DNA from: Diploptera punctata
Taxonomy: Eukaryota; Arthropoda; Insecta; Blattodea; Blaberidae
Direction of reading: 5' to 3'
DNA length: 64,000 nucleotides
Assembly (NCBI GenBank): GCA_030220185.1
Contig: JASPKZ010010276.1
Location: 718,501 to 782,500, forward strand
In this document: in pieces, positions 1 through 9,900 of the stretch
Layout: each line of letters starts with the position of its first letter
Position numbering within the stretch: the first letter of the stretch is position 1
Position numbers and translations under genes: made by a program
Notes under the pieces: model-generated
Seen by the model: only the letters and a program-made list of their open reading frames with translations
The model's database searches: none
Told to the model about the DNA's origin: nothing

Positions 1-135
1 TTTGGAAGTCTCTTTTTTCTCTTATTCCTTCATTTTTTTATTTAACTCACAGTATATTTGTTGTATTTTGTATCCCATTTTAGAGTCGAATGAAGATACG
101 TTGTTCTAAGGCTTGAAATCAACTGATTTAAAGTA

Positions 136-170
136 ATAATAATAACAATATTAATAATAATAATAATATT
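136..170. repeat. (AAT)n microsatellite
   Basis: AAT-type run with a few AAC and ATT interruptions. It lies directly beside the GAA-type tail of the LINE end that follows, so it may be part of that element's tail region. Confidence 0.85.
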
Positions 171-365
171 CTTCTTCTTCATGGTTTTGGCTTATTTACT
201 AGCCTGTTCCGGCTCCAAATTGCTGCTCTTTTCATCTTTTCTTTGGTCTTCCCAAACTTCTTCTTCCTCGTGGTGAATAGCTGTATGCTGCTTTTGGTAT
301 TCTATTCTCAGTTATCCTTGCCAAGTGTTCCTTCCAGTTTGTTCTGTATTTCTGTATGGTTGTGT
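171..365 (-). mobile_element. LINE 3' end with (GAA)n tail, family B-like
   Basis: On the minus strand the sequence ends in a GAA run (CTTCTTCTTC on plus). Upstream of it is a basic, stop-containing remnant resembling the C-terminus seen in the family B LINEs of this window. No reverse transcriptase motif remains. The call rests on the tail type and the position of the basic region, so the family assignment is tentative. Confidence 0.4.
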
Positions 366-410
366 TTAATTCCTCTACTTTTAGTTGTTTTATTTCTGTG
401 TTATTTTTTG

Positions 411-435
411 TAATAATAATAATAATAATAATAAT
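411..435. repeat. (AAT)n microsatellite at LINE F 3' end
   Basis: Pure AAT run abutting the 3' end of the minus-strand LINE F fragment. LINE F copies near 53.5 and 54.0 kb also end at AT-rich trinucleotide arrays, so such arrays are a recurring feature of this family's tail. Confidence 0.85.
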
Positions 436-1115
436 GTATTTATGTATATACAGATTTTCAATGTTTACACAACTTTCTGCTCCAGAGTTTTATTTTTCTT
501 CTCCACTCGTCTCTATCTATACACATCATGTCATCCATTGTTCTCATTCCAGTTTTTATTTCTTGCATCCACGAGTTTCGAGATCCTCCTTTCCTCCTCC
601 TTCCAGATGGTTACCATTCCAATGTTTTTCTAGGTAACCATTATTCTTGCATTTGTCGTAAATGCCCATACCAATTTGACTGCTTTTATCTTATATATAA
701 TCTACTATTGAATATCCAGTAATCATTTTTTTCTCGTATTTATTTTTTCTAATTTTGAACATCTTGCTGCTCTCCTCAAGAAATCAGTTTCCATCTATAT
801 AAGTTTTTTGTAGAATTTCCAAAATTCAGCAGTATTTATGGTTATTGTATGTGAATTGAATTTCTAAGTTATTTTTTCTGGTTATATGTCTGTTCCATTA
901 GACTCCATTTATCATTGCTGTTACTCCTCTACTCTTATTTATTCTTTTCTTAATATCACTTTTTTGTTTAGCCTCTTTATCCACTTTTACTCCCAGATAC
1001 TCAATTTTTTTCACATCCTAATAGAGAGGGTATATCCCCTTCTGGTCTTCTAATATTAAATCTTCGGTTTCTGCTCAACATCCCATATAAAATGTTTTTT
1101 TCTAAATTTATTTTC
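436..1115 (-). mobile_element. LINE family F, 3' portion (decayed)
   Basis: Minus-strand translation in mixed frames recovers the region downstream of a LINE reverse transcriptase catalytic core: a YLGVKV-like block, a KRINK..GVTAMINGV block and a WNRHITRKN block. Near the 3' end comes the basic C-terminal region found in other F copies. Stops and frameshifts are frequent and no YADD box is present, so this is a 5'-truncated dead copy. The 3' end matches the other F fragments near 4.7-5.1, 53.3 and 53.9 kb. Confidence 0.65.
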
Positions 1116-1118
1116 TGC

Positions 1119-1186
<68 letters not shown>

Positions 1187-1325
1187 ATAATAACAATAAA
1201 AATAATAATAATAGTTATAAATAATAATAATAATATTATTATTTTTTTATTATTAATAATAATAATAAAAATAATAGTTATAAATAATAATATTATTATT
1301 AATAATAATAGTATTATTATTTATA
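1119..1325. repeat. (AAT)n array
   Basis: About 65 bases of pure AAT followed by degenerate AAT/ATT/AAA sequence, including small ATT/AAT palindromes. Non-coding. Confidence 0.9.
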
Positions 1326-1580
1326 AAGTGATCTCACAACAGGCCCGGAGGCCCCTTGGGGTAGTAGGAGGTTAAGGCTCCCACTTTTTCTAGACAATCG
1401 GCACTTTATGTCAACCGGGTTGTCAGCCCTGCGTGACGGCCGCCTTTACCCCCAGAACAAGCGTCTGATACTCATTTCCGTTAGAGGCTGAGTCGACCCC
1501 AGGGCCATAGTGCCGCCAGAGGGTTTGGGTAAGTTTAAAAATCCTGACCCCAACGGGACTTGAACCCTCGACCCTCCAAC
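1326..1580 (-). mobile_element. SINE2, head-truncated
   Basis: Matches the family seen at 2065-2377, 8921-9223 and 22286-22591. It has the TAAAGTGATCYCACAACAGGCC end, a central GGTACTCATTTC/AGTGCCG block and a reversed B-box-like GGGACTTGAACCC. The A-box half of the tRNA-like head is missing and is replaced by ATT repeats, so the copy is 5'-truncated. Confidence 0.8.
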
Positions 1581-1820
1581 TATTTATTATTATTTGTATT
1601 GTTATTATTCATTATTATTATTATTATTACTTTCTGACAATAAGATCTCAGAAACGTCGGAAAATCTCCATGCTATAACTTAATGTAACATCAACGTCAT
1701 TAGATCAAGACTATTATTATTATTAGTGTTATTATTATTCATTATTATTATTATTATGTTTATTATTTATTATTATTATTACTTTTATTATTATCATTGT
1801 TATTATTGTTGTTATTATTA
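1581..1820. repeat. (ATT)n arrays with a short unique spacer
   Basis: Two ATT/GTT-rich blocks flank about 80 bases (1631-1709) of unassigned sequence. They separate SINE2 from SINE4. Confidence 0.85.
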
Positions 1821-1821
1821 A

Positions 1822-2494
1822 GTCGGCCGCGGTGTGCTAGTGGTTATGTTCCTTTGCCTCTAGTTTTGAGGGATTCGAGTTCAAACCCGGCCGGGATCGA
1901 TGGATTTTTAGGATGGAAAAATCCAAGGGACAAGTTGTCCGGGAGGCAATGTAAGCCGTGGGTCCATAGTCTGAAGATTTCGAGGCTTCTAAAAGAACGC
2001 AAGCCTGAAAAAAACATGTCTCTGTAAAATTTGCAAAATTTACCGACCGTTATCCATCCAAAGTGTGAAGCACGCTGTATCTTAGTAGTTATAGCAATAT
2101 GCTATAAACCAGAAGGTCGAGAGTTCGAGTCCCGGTGGGATGAAGACTTTTAAATGTAACCAAAATTTTGGTGGCACCATTGCCCTGGGGTTGACTCAGT
2201 CTCTAACGGAAATAAGTACCGGCGCTTGTTCTGGGGGTAAAGGCGGCCGTCAAGCAGAGCTGACAACCCGGCTGACATGAAGTGCCGTTTGATTAGATAA
2301 GATTGGGAGACTTAACCTCTAACTACCACGAGGGTCTCCTATCGCCTGTAGTGGGATCACTTTACCTGTACCTTTAATCTATCCAAAGTAATACCATAAT
2401 TGCCCATTAAGTGTCTCACTGAGGCGATATGCCGGCCCATATCACATACTGATATCTGTGGGTAAATAAGCGTAAGTAAATTGGCTTCGTTAAA
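1822..2494 (+). mobile_element. SINE4, split by a SINE2 insertion
   Basis: tRNA-like head with GTGTGCTAGTGGTTATG (A-box-like) and GAGTTCAAACCCGG (B-box-like). It is followed by the conserved GGATGGAAAAATCCAAGG, GTCCGGGAGGCA and AAATTTACCGACC blocks shared with copies near 24.7, 39.7, 45.6 and 62.4 kb. The body breaks at about 2064 and resumes at 2378, where the family tail (GTCTCACTGAGGCGATATGC) is recognisable. Transcription would be from the internal pol III boxes. Confidence 0.8.
2065..2377 (+). mobile_element. SINE2 inserted in SINE4
   Basis: Nearly full-length tRNA-derived SINE: A-box-like region, B-box GAGTTCGAGTCCCGG, conserved body, and an end in GGGATCACTTTACC. It is bounded by an imperfect target-site duplication, ATCCATCCAAAGT on the left and ATCTATCCAAAGT on the right. 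This shows that SINE2 jumped into an existing SINE4. Confidence 0.88.
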
Positions 2495-2549
2495 ACACCC
2501 ACTCTACGGAGAACCCTAACCCCGCACGGGGAAGTACGGGGTGTATAAA

Positions 2550-2551
2550 TA

Positions 2552-2603
<52 letters not shown>

Positions 2604-2830
2604 GTCATTAATATTATTACCATCAATATTATTGATGACAAATCATTGGTGCCGGAAAAATGTATAACAATGTTAAAACCGGAAATATATTTATTTATTT
2701 ATTTATTATTGTTATTGTTATTATCGTTAGTGTTATTATTGTTGTTAGTATTATTATTATTATTATTAGTAGTAGTAGTAGTAGTAGTATTACTTGTAGC
2801 AGGATTATTAGTAGTAGTAAAATCATTCGT
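2550..2830. repeat. (ATT)n and (TAG/TTG)n low-complexity tract
   Basis: Runs of ATT, then TTA/TTG, then AGT/TAG triplets around about 80 bases of non-repetitive sequence at 2615-2690. The open frames here encode only homopolymer-like peptides and are not genes. Confidence 0.85.
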
Positions 2831-3310
2831 AGGTTTAATTTCAAGCATTTAGAATGGGTGAATATAAAAGGATAAGGAAAAGATCGATATTTACCGAATC
2901 TCAAATTTCACTTCTTTTGTCACTATCGGATATTTTGCAGTAAATTAAATATGGAAAATGAGATAAGTCTAAATGGGATTTATACATAAAGAAAACTGGA
3001 TTAAACTCATTATTTGCAATTGACCTTTACATAGGTTGAACTGGCATGTGTACATGTAGACTGCAGAGCAAGTTAACATACAGTCCTATTACTCTGGAAA
3101 CTAAGAAGAACAAAGAAAAAAAAAGATAAATTGTGGTAAGAACACTTCGAAGACAAAATGGATAAAGAGATCCAACCCATAAAGCTTACAGTACGATCAT
3201 GTTGAAATACATTGTCTGCAGATATATACCGCTAGTACATTGATTTAATATGATTTGTATGTAATTATTTTGTCATAATTATTATCAGTAGTAGTGCTAG
3301 TAATAATAAT
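2831..3310. other. No gene seen
   Basis: AT-rich sequence without a usable reading frame, recognisable repeat or RNA signature. Confidence 0.5.
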
Positions 3311-3824
3311 CTCAAAAGCTCTACAAAAAAGTCCGCGACAGCATATGTTTATCTTTTACGGATAACTCACAATAACCATTTTTGTATTTCATTGATGCGA
3401 AGAAGATCGAGACAAGTACGTAGATTCCTGTTCAAGCATACCAGCACATGGTAGGTATTCTTTTGCGGATAACTCACAAAAACAAATTTTGTCTTTTAGC
3501 TCATTTATGCCATGAAGATCGAGATAAGTAGATTCCCGGACAACACCGAGTAATCAGCACGGGGAATCTTAAAATAATTACGTTGTATATTTATAATTAT
3601 TTTCCATTTTACTTATTCAACTAATCATAAGAAGTGTATTAATTTTTGTCTTTCAGCTCATTTATGTCAAGAAGATCGAGATAAGCAGATTCGCGGGCAA
3701 TGCCGGGTAGTCAACACGGGGTATCTAAAATTATAAGTTTATAATTATTTTTCTTATTACTTATTCAACTAAACATAAAAGCACATTCATTTTCATTTAT
3801 TTAGGCGTAGCAGCGCATTAGCTA

Positions 3825-3825
<1 letters not shown>
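3311..3825 (+). mobile_element. Helitron-like element, 3' part
   Basis: Ends in GCGTAGCAGCGCATTAGCTAG followed by T, the CTAG|T ending typical of Helitron 3' ends. It matches the complete copy at 40503-41460 and the minus-strand piece at 19374-19737. The body contains three diverged tandem units of about 150 bases, each with a GAAGATCGAGA(T/C)AAG and CCCGG...CCGGGTA hairpin-like block. The 5' end is missing. It has no protein and so would be non-autonomous. Confidence 0.65.
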
Positions 3826-3862
<37 letters not shown>

Positions 3863-4065
3863 TAATAAGAATGGTAATAATGATAATAATGATAAGAATG
3901 ATAATAATGATAAGAATGATAATAATGATAAGAATGATAATAATGATAAGAATGATAAGAATGATAATAATGATAAGAATGATAATAATAATAATGATGA
4001 TGGTGATGATGATGGTGGTGATGATGATTATGATGATGATGATGATGATGATACTGGTGATGTAT
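3826..4065. repeat. Compound (AAT)n, 18-bp and (GAT)n array
   Basis: Begins as AAT at the Helitron 3' end, changes to an approximately 18-bp unit (AAGAATGATAATAATGAT) and ends in GAT/GGT triplets. The reading frame across it is pure repeat and not a protein gene. Confidence 0.85.
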
Positions 4066-4718
4066 GTTTGTATAATAAATCTAAGTTTACTTTTTTTCTG
4101 TTATGAAGTTATGCATAGGAATTTTTGTCAGGAATTATACTAGTTATTTATTAATTTCGTTATTTGTGTTGTCTCGGAGGAGGCCCTGACATTGAGCTGA
4201 TCACTCATTCGAGAAGGCCTTCCATGTCCCTATGTGATCAAAAAAGTATGTAAGTGTGTGATTCATAGTTAAAATTCATCTCCCTACAGATCTTGCCACT
4301 GTGGCACGTAAAAGTACCAATAAGGCGAGAGGTTAAACTGCGTTAATTGAATGGAATTAATTTATTGTGTTAGTTGTTTTGCTTTCTAAAACATATTTAT
4401 TGGATTTAGTGTCCTAAAATATTCAGAATTGAACGGAAATTTACTGGAGCCACATTGGATAAATACAGTAATAATCATAATATAGCGGTGGCAGCGTCTT
4501 CCTGCTTTTTCGGTAAATGACCTGTTGTAATTCTATTTCCTTAATTTCTGTGTCTAAACCTTGACAAATGCCATTAGAGACTCGTATTCAGAATTCCCGA
4601 GCATAATCTAACCTACAAGACTGAATTTTTTTTGTGATTTTCATTTCCAATTGTAATGCTGAATTGAAATTTAATTTCATATCACTAGCATTTGAGTAAA
4701 CTTTATGAAATCAGACAT
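4066..4718. other. No gene seen
   Basis: No open frame of substance, no LINE or SINE match recognised and no inverted repeat noticed. Confidence 0.5.
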
Positions 4719-5067
4719 ATATATTTATCTATATACAGAATTTTAATGTTTACACATCTTTCTGTACCTAAAGTTTTATTTTTCTTCTCCACTCGTCTCT
4801 CTCTATCCAATCCATGTCCTCCAGTCCCCTTGCTCTCATTCCAGTTCTTATTTCCTGCATCCACGAGTTTCGAGGTCTTCCTCTCCTCCTTCTTCCAGGT
4901 GGACACCATTCCAATGTTTTCCTGGGTAATCTTTCTTCTTGCATTCGTCGTACGTGCCCATACCAATTTAATTGCTTATACTGTATATAATCTACTATTG
5001 AATAACCAATATTCATATTTTCTCTTATAGCAGTATTTCTTATTTTGTCACACACACACACACACAT
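4719..5067 (-). mobile_element. LINE family F 3' end
   Basis: A minus-strand frame of about 99 codons gives a typical LINE C-terminus: LNWYGHVRRM, then RRRRGRPRNSWMQ and WIERDEWRRKIK. The ...W.GHV.RM...GRP..W pattern is the region after the reverse transcriptase in RTE-like LINEs. There is no stop across this stretch, so the copy is younger than the one at 436-1115. A CA run lies at its 5' side (about 5048-5066). Confidence 0.75.
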
Positions 5068-5285
5068 TTACGGCAGATTAAAAATGTTATTAAAAATATT
5101 TTAACCTTGCAGAAGATAGGGAGTCAGTGCAAGGCAGATAATTGCGCCGTATTCAACAAATAGGGCGATATCAGAGAATCAAATGTTTCTAGACATTACA
5201 CAAAACCTAGATTTTATTAACGAACTGACAAACTTTAAATCAACACTTTTGAAATTCATGTTAAAGCACCGTTGAGGTTATGTAA

Positions 5286-5410
5286 TAAGATGTTAATTAT
5301 ATAATGTTTTTACCTGGTAAGTCAGTCGTCCTCAAGAAAGTTATTAAACTTGAAGTTTAGTTAAGGACGACTGACTTACCAGGTAAAAACATTATATAAT
5401 TAGCATCTTA
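5286..5410. repeat. Long perfect hairpin, Penelope-terminus-like
   Basis: Arms of about 46 bases (5286-5332 and 5364-5410) are near-perfect inverted copies around a loop of about 31 bases. The arm contains TACCTGGTAAGTCAGTCGTCCT, close to the TACCTGATATTTCAGTCGTCCTC block at the Penelope-like termini near 16.9 and 42.07 kb. It probably represents two element ends joined head to head. Confidence 0.7.
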
Positions 5411-5870
5411 AACTTTAAATAACACAGTAACCCTTCTTTACTGCTTTGCATACCAAGATACATCTAGAACTCGATTGACTGTGGTTAGAGTTGAGAAGGC
5501 GGAAATTAAGATAACAACGGAGTCTAATTCCTTTTTGTTTGTAGTTAGAACTCAACTTGAATCTCTTCTTAAAATAATGAAGGATGAGTATGAAATTCGT
5601 AGATGGCCTCTGGGTTTGAGGCTTACGGATTTAAAACGGGAAGGATTATTGGAGTTTTTAGGACCTAAAAATCATGATGTTAATTTCATCGGAAGATAAT
5701 AAAGTTGGGGTTCCATTAAAGGAACTCTATCCTAAATAAGAGGACTCTGAACAAAATTTGTAGGCCTTTTCAGAACCACATTTTAATTATGAACTTTAAT
5801 TACCTTCGTTCTAAAAGAGCTCATAAGACACTTGAATTGGAATGTTGTATATTGCCAGGGTTTATTATAC
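5411..5870. other. Unassigned; one 74-codon frame
   Basis: A frame at 5475-5699 (plus) is not low-complexity, but I recognise no motif in it. It has no visible promoter or polyadenylation context and lies between two repeats. Chance or a decayed element fragment is as likely as a gene. Confidence 0.3.
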
Positions 5871-5872
5871 AC

Positions 5873-6605
5873 CGTGTCCACAAATATAGTACCATACTTT
5901 GAACTACCACTACGTCGCTTTGGATAATCGTATCTAAATGAAATTTATGACAATCAAAACAGAAACTCAAAAAGTTTTGTGCATGTTAACATTGGAGAAT
6001 AATGGACAACAATACAGAAACTAAACTAAATATAATCATGTTTTTTTGTGGTCCGCGCCGTAGCCGAGTGGTTAAGGTAAGAAGCCTTGGCTCAGAGCTA
6101 CGGGACTTGCGCTGGTTCGAATTTACATGAGGGAAGAAGTTTTCTCATAATATTTCGGTCAGTATAGGACCGGTGCCCACCCAGCATCGTGAGGCATTTG
6201 GGTAGCTACAATAAGTAGCGGCTCCAGATTGAGAAAATCAGTTATAACGGCTGGTGGGCTTGACATGCTGATCACATGTCACCCCCAGACTGGCTGGATG
6301 ATCATCTACCTCTGTGATTGACACATGTGGATGTGAGGTCAGCAGCCGGCTGGTAGGCTAAGGGCTATGCAGGCCTGTCGCGCCAGGAGGAGCTTTTTGT
6401 GGTCGACATAGGTTCACTGTTGGATATTTACGGACAGGTTAAATGTGAATGTTTGCAGCATCACTCGTGGGGGCCACATTCAATGTCTGAGGTATAGCAA
6501 AAACGTTTTTAGTTTCTCTTTTGATTGTTGCCAATATCATTTGGATACGATTATCCAAAGCGACGTAGCAGTAGTTTAAAGTATGACACTATATTTGTGG
6601 ACACG
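5873..6605. mobile_element. Non-autonomous TIR element (MITE) carrying a SINE
   Basis: Starts CGTGTCCACAAATATAGT and ends in its inverted copy. The two arms of about 73 bases (5873-5945 and 6533-6605) share a CTACGTCGCTTTGGATAATC core with a few differences. There is no reading frame inside. The body is about 390 bases once the nested SINE1 is removed. The target duplication is unclear (a TA is possible), so the superfamily is open. Confidence 0.75.
6054..6393 (+). mobile_element. SINE1, full length, nested in a MITE
   Basis: The tRNA-like head has GCCGAGTGGTTAAGG (A box) and GCTGGTTCGAATTT (B box), resembling a tRNA with a long variable arm. The tRNA-unrelated body is shared with copies near 19.3, 22.1, 44.8, 45.4 and 61.5 kb (TGGGTAGCTACAATAAGTAG, CACATGTGGATGTGAGG). 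Flanking direct repeats TTTTTGTGGTC at 6043-6053 and 6394-6404 mark the insertion. Confidence 0.88.
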
Positions 6606-6654
6606 TATTTCGACTCCGCTCAATAAAAATCAGAATTGTATTATACTGACTATT

Positions 6655-7348
6655 TAACTCATGCCCCAAATGGGAGTCAATGGCCAATCACGTTTCAATG
6701 ATTTCTGTTTTACAACCAATCAGAGTCGTGTTTCACGAAATATTTATCAGTGTTATAATTACCATATTAAAGAAAGCTCCTCCTTTTTTAATATTCTGAA
6801 CAGGTCTGACCATTATTTTGCAGTGACTGAGCCTGTGAGAAATACGGCTACCAGATTGTATATATAGTGCATGAATGTCAACACATAAAAAAAGAAACCA
6901 CTGTTTGCACTTTCTTAAATGTATTTTTTCCCAAGTAACAATCCAGAAAAATATAATTGTCATATTTACATCATACGACATCAGAAATGAATTAATATAC
7001 AGTTTGATGTGTTTCATTTTTTCTCCACTAGAGAGCATTCTTACAATATTGCGTTCCTTTGGCAATAAATAGTATGATCTGGTTGCAGTGATAAACAAAA
7101 GAAGCAGTTGAAGCGTACCTATCGTTTCTCATTTGTTTTCAAACATCGCCGTTTACATTAAATATATAAATATTTTAAAATAACTATAGTTAAATAATTA
7201 TTTGTGAGTAAATAGCTTAATTTTATTCGTTAAATAATCCTAACAAATGCCACTCTTGATTTCCAAATTCTCTAGATAAATTCACTCCTCATTTCGTGAG
7301 TCGTGAATTTATCGATAATTTGAAAATCACTCGTGGCATTACTTATGA
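6655..7348 (+). repeat. Repeat K, copy 1
   Basis: About 690 bases shared with copies at 50511-51145 and 56340-56995. It opens with GCCCCAAATGGG and CCAATCACGTTTCAATGA and closes with a CTCTAGATAAAT block and AATCACTCGTGGCATTACTTA. CCAAT-type boxes near the start recall a solo LTR, but no TG/CA ends or target duplication could be fixed. No protein frame. Confidence 0.65.
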
Positions 7349-7440
7349 TAAACACACAAAGATCTCAGATGCTGGCTCGCAAAATTAAACTCAAATGAGA
7401 GAAATTCCTTAAGAGAAAAATAAACATCCAATCTACTATT

Positions 7441-7951
7441 ATCTTCTTCTTCGGCTTTCCCCCACTTATAGGTTTGCCGTCTTCAGTTTCCATTTATATC
7501 ATTCCAATCTCCCTCTTCCAAATTCCTATCATCCATTATAGTTCTGACGTAGGTTTTCCATTTCCATTTTGGTCTGCCGCGTTTATTTCTTCCAGGGGGT
7601 GACCACTGGTATATACTGTATTTTTTGGCCATCTTTCGTTTTCCATTCTTTGTACATGGCTATACAATTTAAGCGTTTGATTTTAAATCCTCTTAACAAC
7701 AGGTGTGGTGACATTCATTTATCTCCAAAGGAATTCATTTCTTATTTTATCCTGTCTTGTTTTTGGAGGCTTCTTCTAAAGTAATCAAATTCAACTGTTC
7801 TAATTTTATTATGTTGTAACTCCGTCAAAGACTTCCATATGACGAAATATTCTGTATTATGTTCTTATAAATTTTCATTTTAGTTTCCTTTGTAATATTT
7901 GTGTTCCAAATTATTCCATGTAATGTCCTAGTTGCATTTTTTGCCATTGCA
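7441..7951 (-). mobile_element. LINE 3' portion with GAA tail (family G)
   Basis: The minus strand ends in a GAA run at 7442-7452 preceded by a broken, basic C-terminal region with a TRQTKMEMENLRQ-like stretch. It resembles other LINE C-termini here but matches no other copy in the window closely. Multiple stops. Confidence 0.45.
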
Positions 7952-8540
7952 ATTTTAGTCTACCAGTTATATTATATGGATGCGAAACATGGACTCTTAC
8001 TCTAAGGGTAATGAGTAAGGGGGGATTCCTGTGACATGTCATATTTTTACCAAGGCCTATATTCTAAGCTTCAAGTAAGTAAAAACATTTATATATGCCT
8101 TATTATTAAGAGGTTTTTATTGGGTCTTAAAAGTCATATTTCTCACTTTTTCAGATCTTTCGTCATAGATCTGCGTATTTCTATAATAAAGTAATATTTT
8201 GGGTTTTTAATAGCCTAGTCATCAGGCAATTGGGAATAACCAACATTGTATCTGTATAAAAATCGTCAGTTTCACAGTACACTTGTTTCGAAAGTTTCTG
8301 TTAACAGGTAGTAAACGTTTGCACTGGACAATAGAAGATGATTTACTTTTTCTTATGAATGAACAATTAATATAGTATGGGTAAAAAAATAATTTAATTA
8401 GAAGGTAGTATTTTTATCTTTTTTAGGTCATATTTAAACCTTATTTAGTTATAAATGCATGCGTATTTTCCATTTTTACGTCATACAAATCCGCCCCGTA
8501 GTAATGAGTATTTGAGAATTAAGTTCTTAGGGAAAACATC
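7952..8540 (+). mobile_element. LINE A fragment split by a MITE
   Basis: CTACCAGTTATATTATATGG ... GAAACATGGACTCTTACT at 7957-8010 and GAGTATTTGAGAATTAAGTTCTTAGG at 8505-8535 are consecutive in other LINE A copies. Between them is a 484-base insert flanked by TAATGAGTA repeats. The fragment runs directly into the LINE B copy downstream. Confidence 0.75.
8018..8501. mobile_element. MITE with 9-bp target duplication
   Basis: Flanked by TAATGAGTA at 8009-8017 and 8502-8510. The ends are imperfect inverted repeats (AGGGGGGATT...GTGAC versus, on the other strand, ACGGGGCGGATT...ATGAC). It contains no reading frame. Short TIRs and an 8-9 bp target duplication fit a hAT-type non-autonomous element, but no family was identified. 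Confidence 0.65.
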
Positions 8541-8920
8541 ATTAATAATACCCATCCATAAGAAAGGAGAAAAAAGTAACTGTTCAAATTATAGAGGAAT
8601 ATCATTGTTGACAACAGCATCAAAAATATATACATCCATTTTAAAACAAAACTTCAGAAAATCACAGAAGATAAAATTGGAGAGAAACAATGTGGATTCC
8701 GAAAAGGCCAATCGTGTATCGACGCTATATTCGTTGTAAAACTACTAATTGAGAAGTGGAAAGAATTTAATATCCCCCTATATATATCATTTTTAGATTT
8801 TGAAAAGGCATATGATAGAGTCAAACGGGACATAATGTGGAAAATATTGGAAAGCTACCAAGACCCCAATAATCTAATAAATGCTATAAAAAGTTTATAT
8901 CAAACCACATTAATAAAAGT

Positions 8921-9223
8921 ACGCCGTAGCGTAGTGGTTAAGGCACTGAGCTACAAGCCGGAGGGTCGAGGGTTCAAGTCCCGTTGGGGTCAGGATTTTT
9001 AAACTGACCCAAACCCTCTGGCGGCACTATGGCCCTGGGGTCGACTCAGCCTCTAACGGAAATGAGTACCAGACGCTTGTTCTGGGGGTAAAGGCGGCCG
9101 TCACGCAGGGCTGACAACCCGGCTGACATAAAAGTGCCGATTGTCTAGAAAAAGTGGGAGCCTTAACCTCCTACTACCCCAAGGGCCTCCGGGCCTGTTG
9201 TGGGATCACTTTACTTTACTTTT
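8921..9223 (+). mobile_element. SINE2 inserted in LINE B
   Basis: Best preserved SINE2 copy: GCGTAGTGGTTAAGGCACTGAGC (A box region), GGGTTCAAGTCCCG (B box), full body and a terminal ACTTTACTTTACTTT. AAAGT flanks it at 8916-8920 and 9224-9228. Removing it rejoins the LINE reading frame between TLIKV and KLDHGK. Confidence 0.9.
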
Positions 9224-9395
9224 AAAGTTAGATCATGGGAAAATAACAGATAAATTTGAAATTAACCAAGGCTTAAGACAGGGATTTGGACTATCTCAAT
9301 TACTGTTTATTCTATATCTAATTAAATTGTCCAGGAGTGGAAAAAACTAAACCCCCCAGGAGTAAAAATATGTAGTAGTAGGATTTTATTAGACA

Positions 9396-9900
9396 AAAAG
9401 TAAGATATTTACAATATTATTTACAAATATGGGTCGCACGGGCAGTAAGCCGTACGTTCTGTTGACAGTCCGTTACAATAAAGTAATAATTGGTACTAGT
9501 GTAAAGAAAAATAAACAACAAAACAGCAATAACATTACAATTACATAAAGAAAACACAATAATAATATTACAATTAAATAATAACAATAGCATTATACAC
9601 TAAAAAACATTAACATTACAATTACATAAAAAATTAATTATATTACAATTAAGTAATAACACAATAGCATTATACACTAAAAAACATTAACATTACAATT
9701 ACATAAAGAAAACACATTAATATTACAGTTAAATAATAACACAATAGCATTATACACTAATTAATTTATATATAACTGTTAATAATTAATCTATTGCATT
9801 TTGATAACATATATTTATTCATGAATGAGTGTTGTCCTTATTTTTCGCGTTTTGTCCAGAAATTTACCGAGGTTTATCCATATGTAGAGGAAACCAAATA
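9396..9900 (-). mobile_element. Repeat R inserted in LINE B
   Basis: Its two ends match 61722-61995 on the other strand: GTAACGGACTGTCAACAG, CGTACGGCTTACTGC, ATATTTGTAAATAA, and an opposite end with AAAACGCG..AAA..AACAACACT. The orientation of the TGTAAATAA end suggests a LINE 3' end. Internally it carries a tandem array absent from the other copy. No protein was recognised. Confidence 0.6.
9520..9757. repeat. 78-bp tandem repeat, about 3 copies
   Basis: CATTATACACTAAAAAACAT-type units recur with CATTATACAC at 9591, 9668 and 9748, a period of 77-80 bases. Each unit also holds a second half built on TTACAATTA. It lies wholly inside repeat R. Confidence 0.8.

Noticed and set aside
2541..2852. 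Hydrophobic 103-codon frame as a membrane protein
   Set aside because: It is a translated ATT/TTG repeat (Ile/Leu/Val runs).
5475..5699. 74-codon frame as a small protein gene
   Set aside because: Not recognised and between two repeats; length is within chance in this composition.
6054..6125. tRNA-like heads as genuine tRNA genes
   Set aside because: A and B boxes are present but no full cloverleaf with acceptor pairing was found, and each head continues into a shared SINE body.
6655..7348. Repeat K as an LTR of a retrovirus-like element
   Set aside because: CCAAT boxes alone are not enough; no TG/CA ends, primer-binding site or nearby gag-pol was found.
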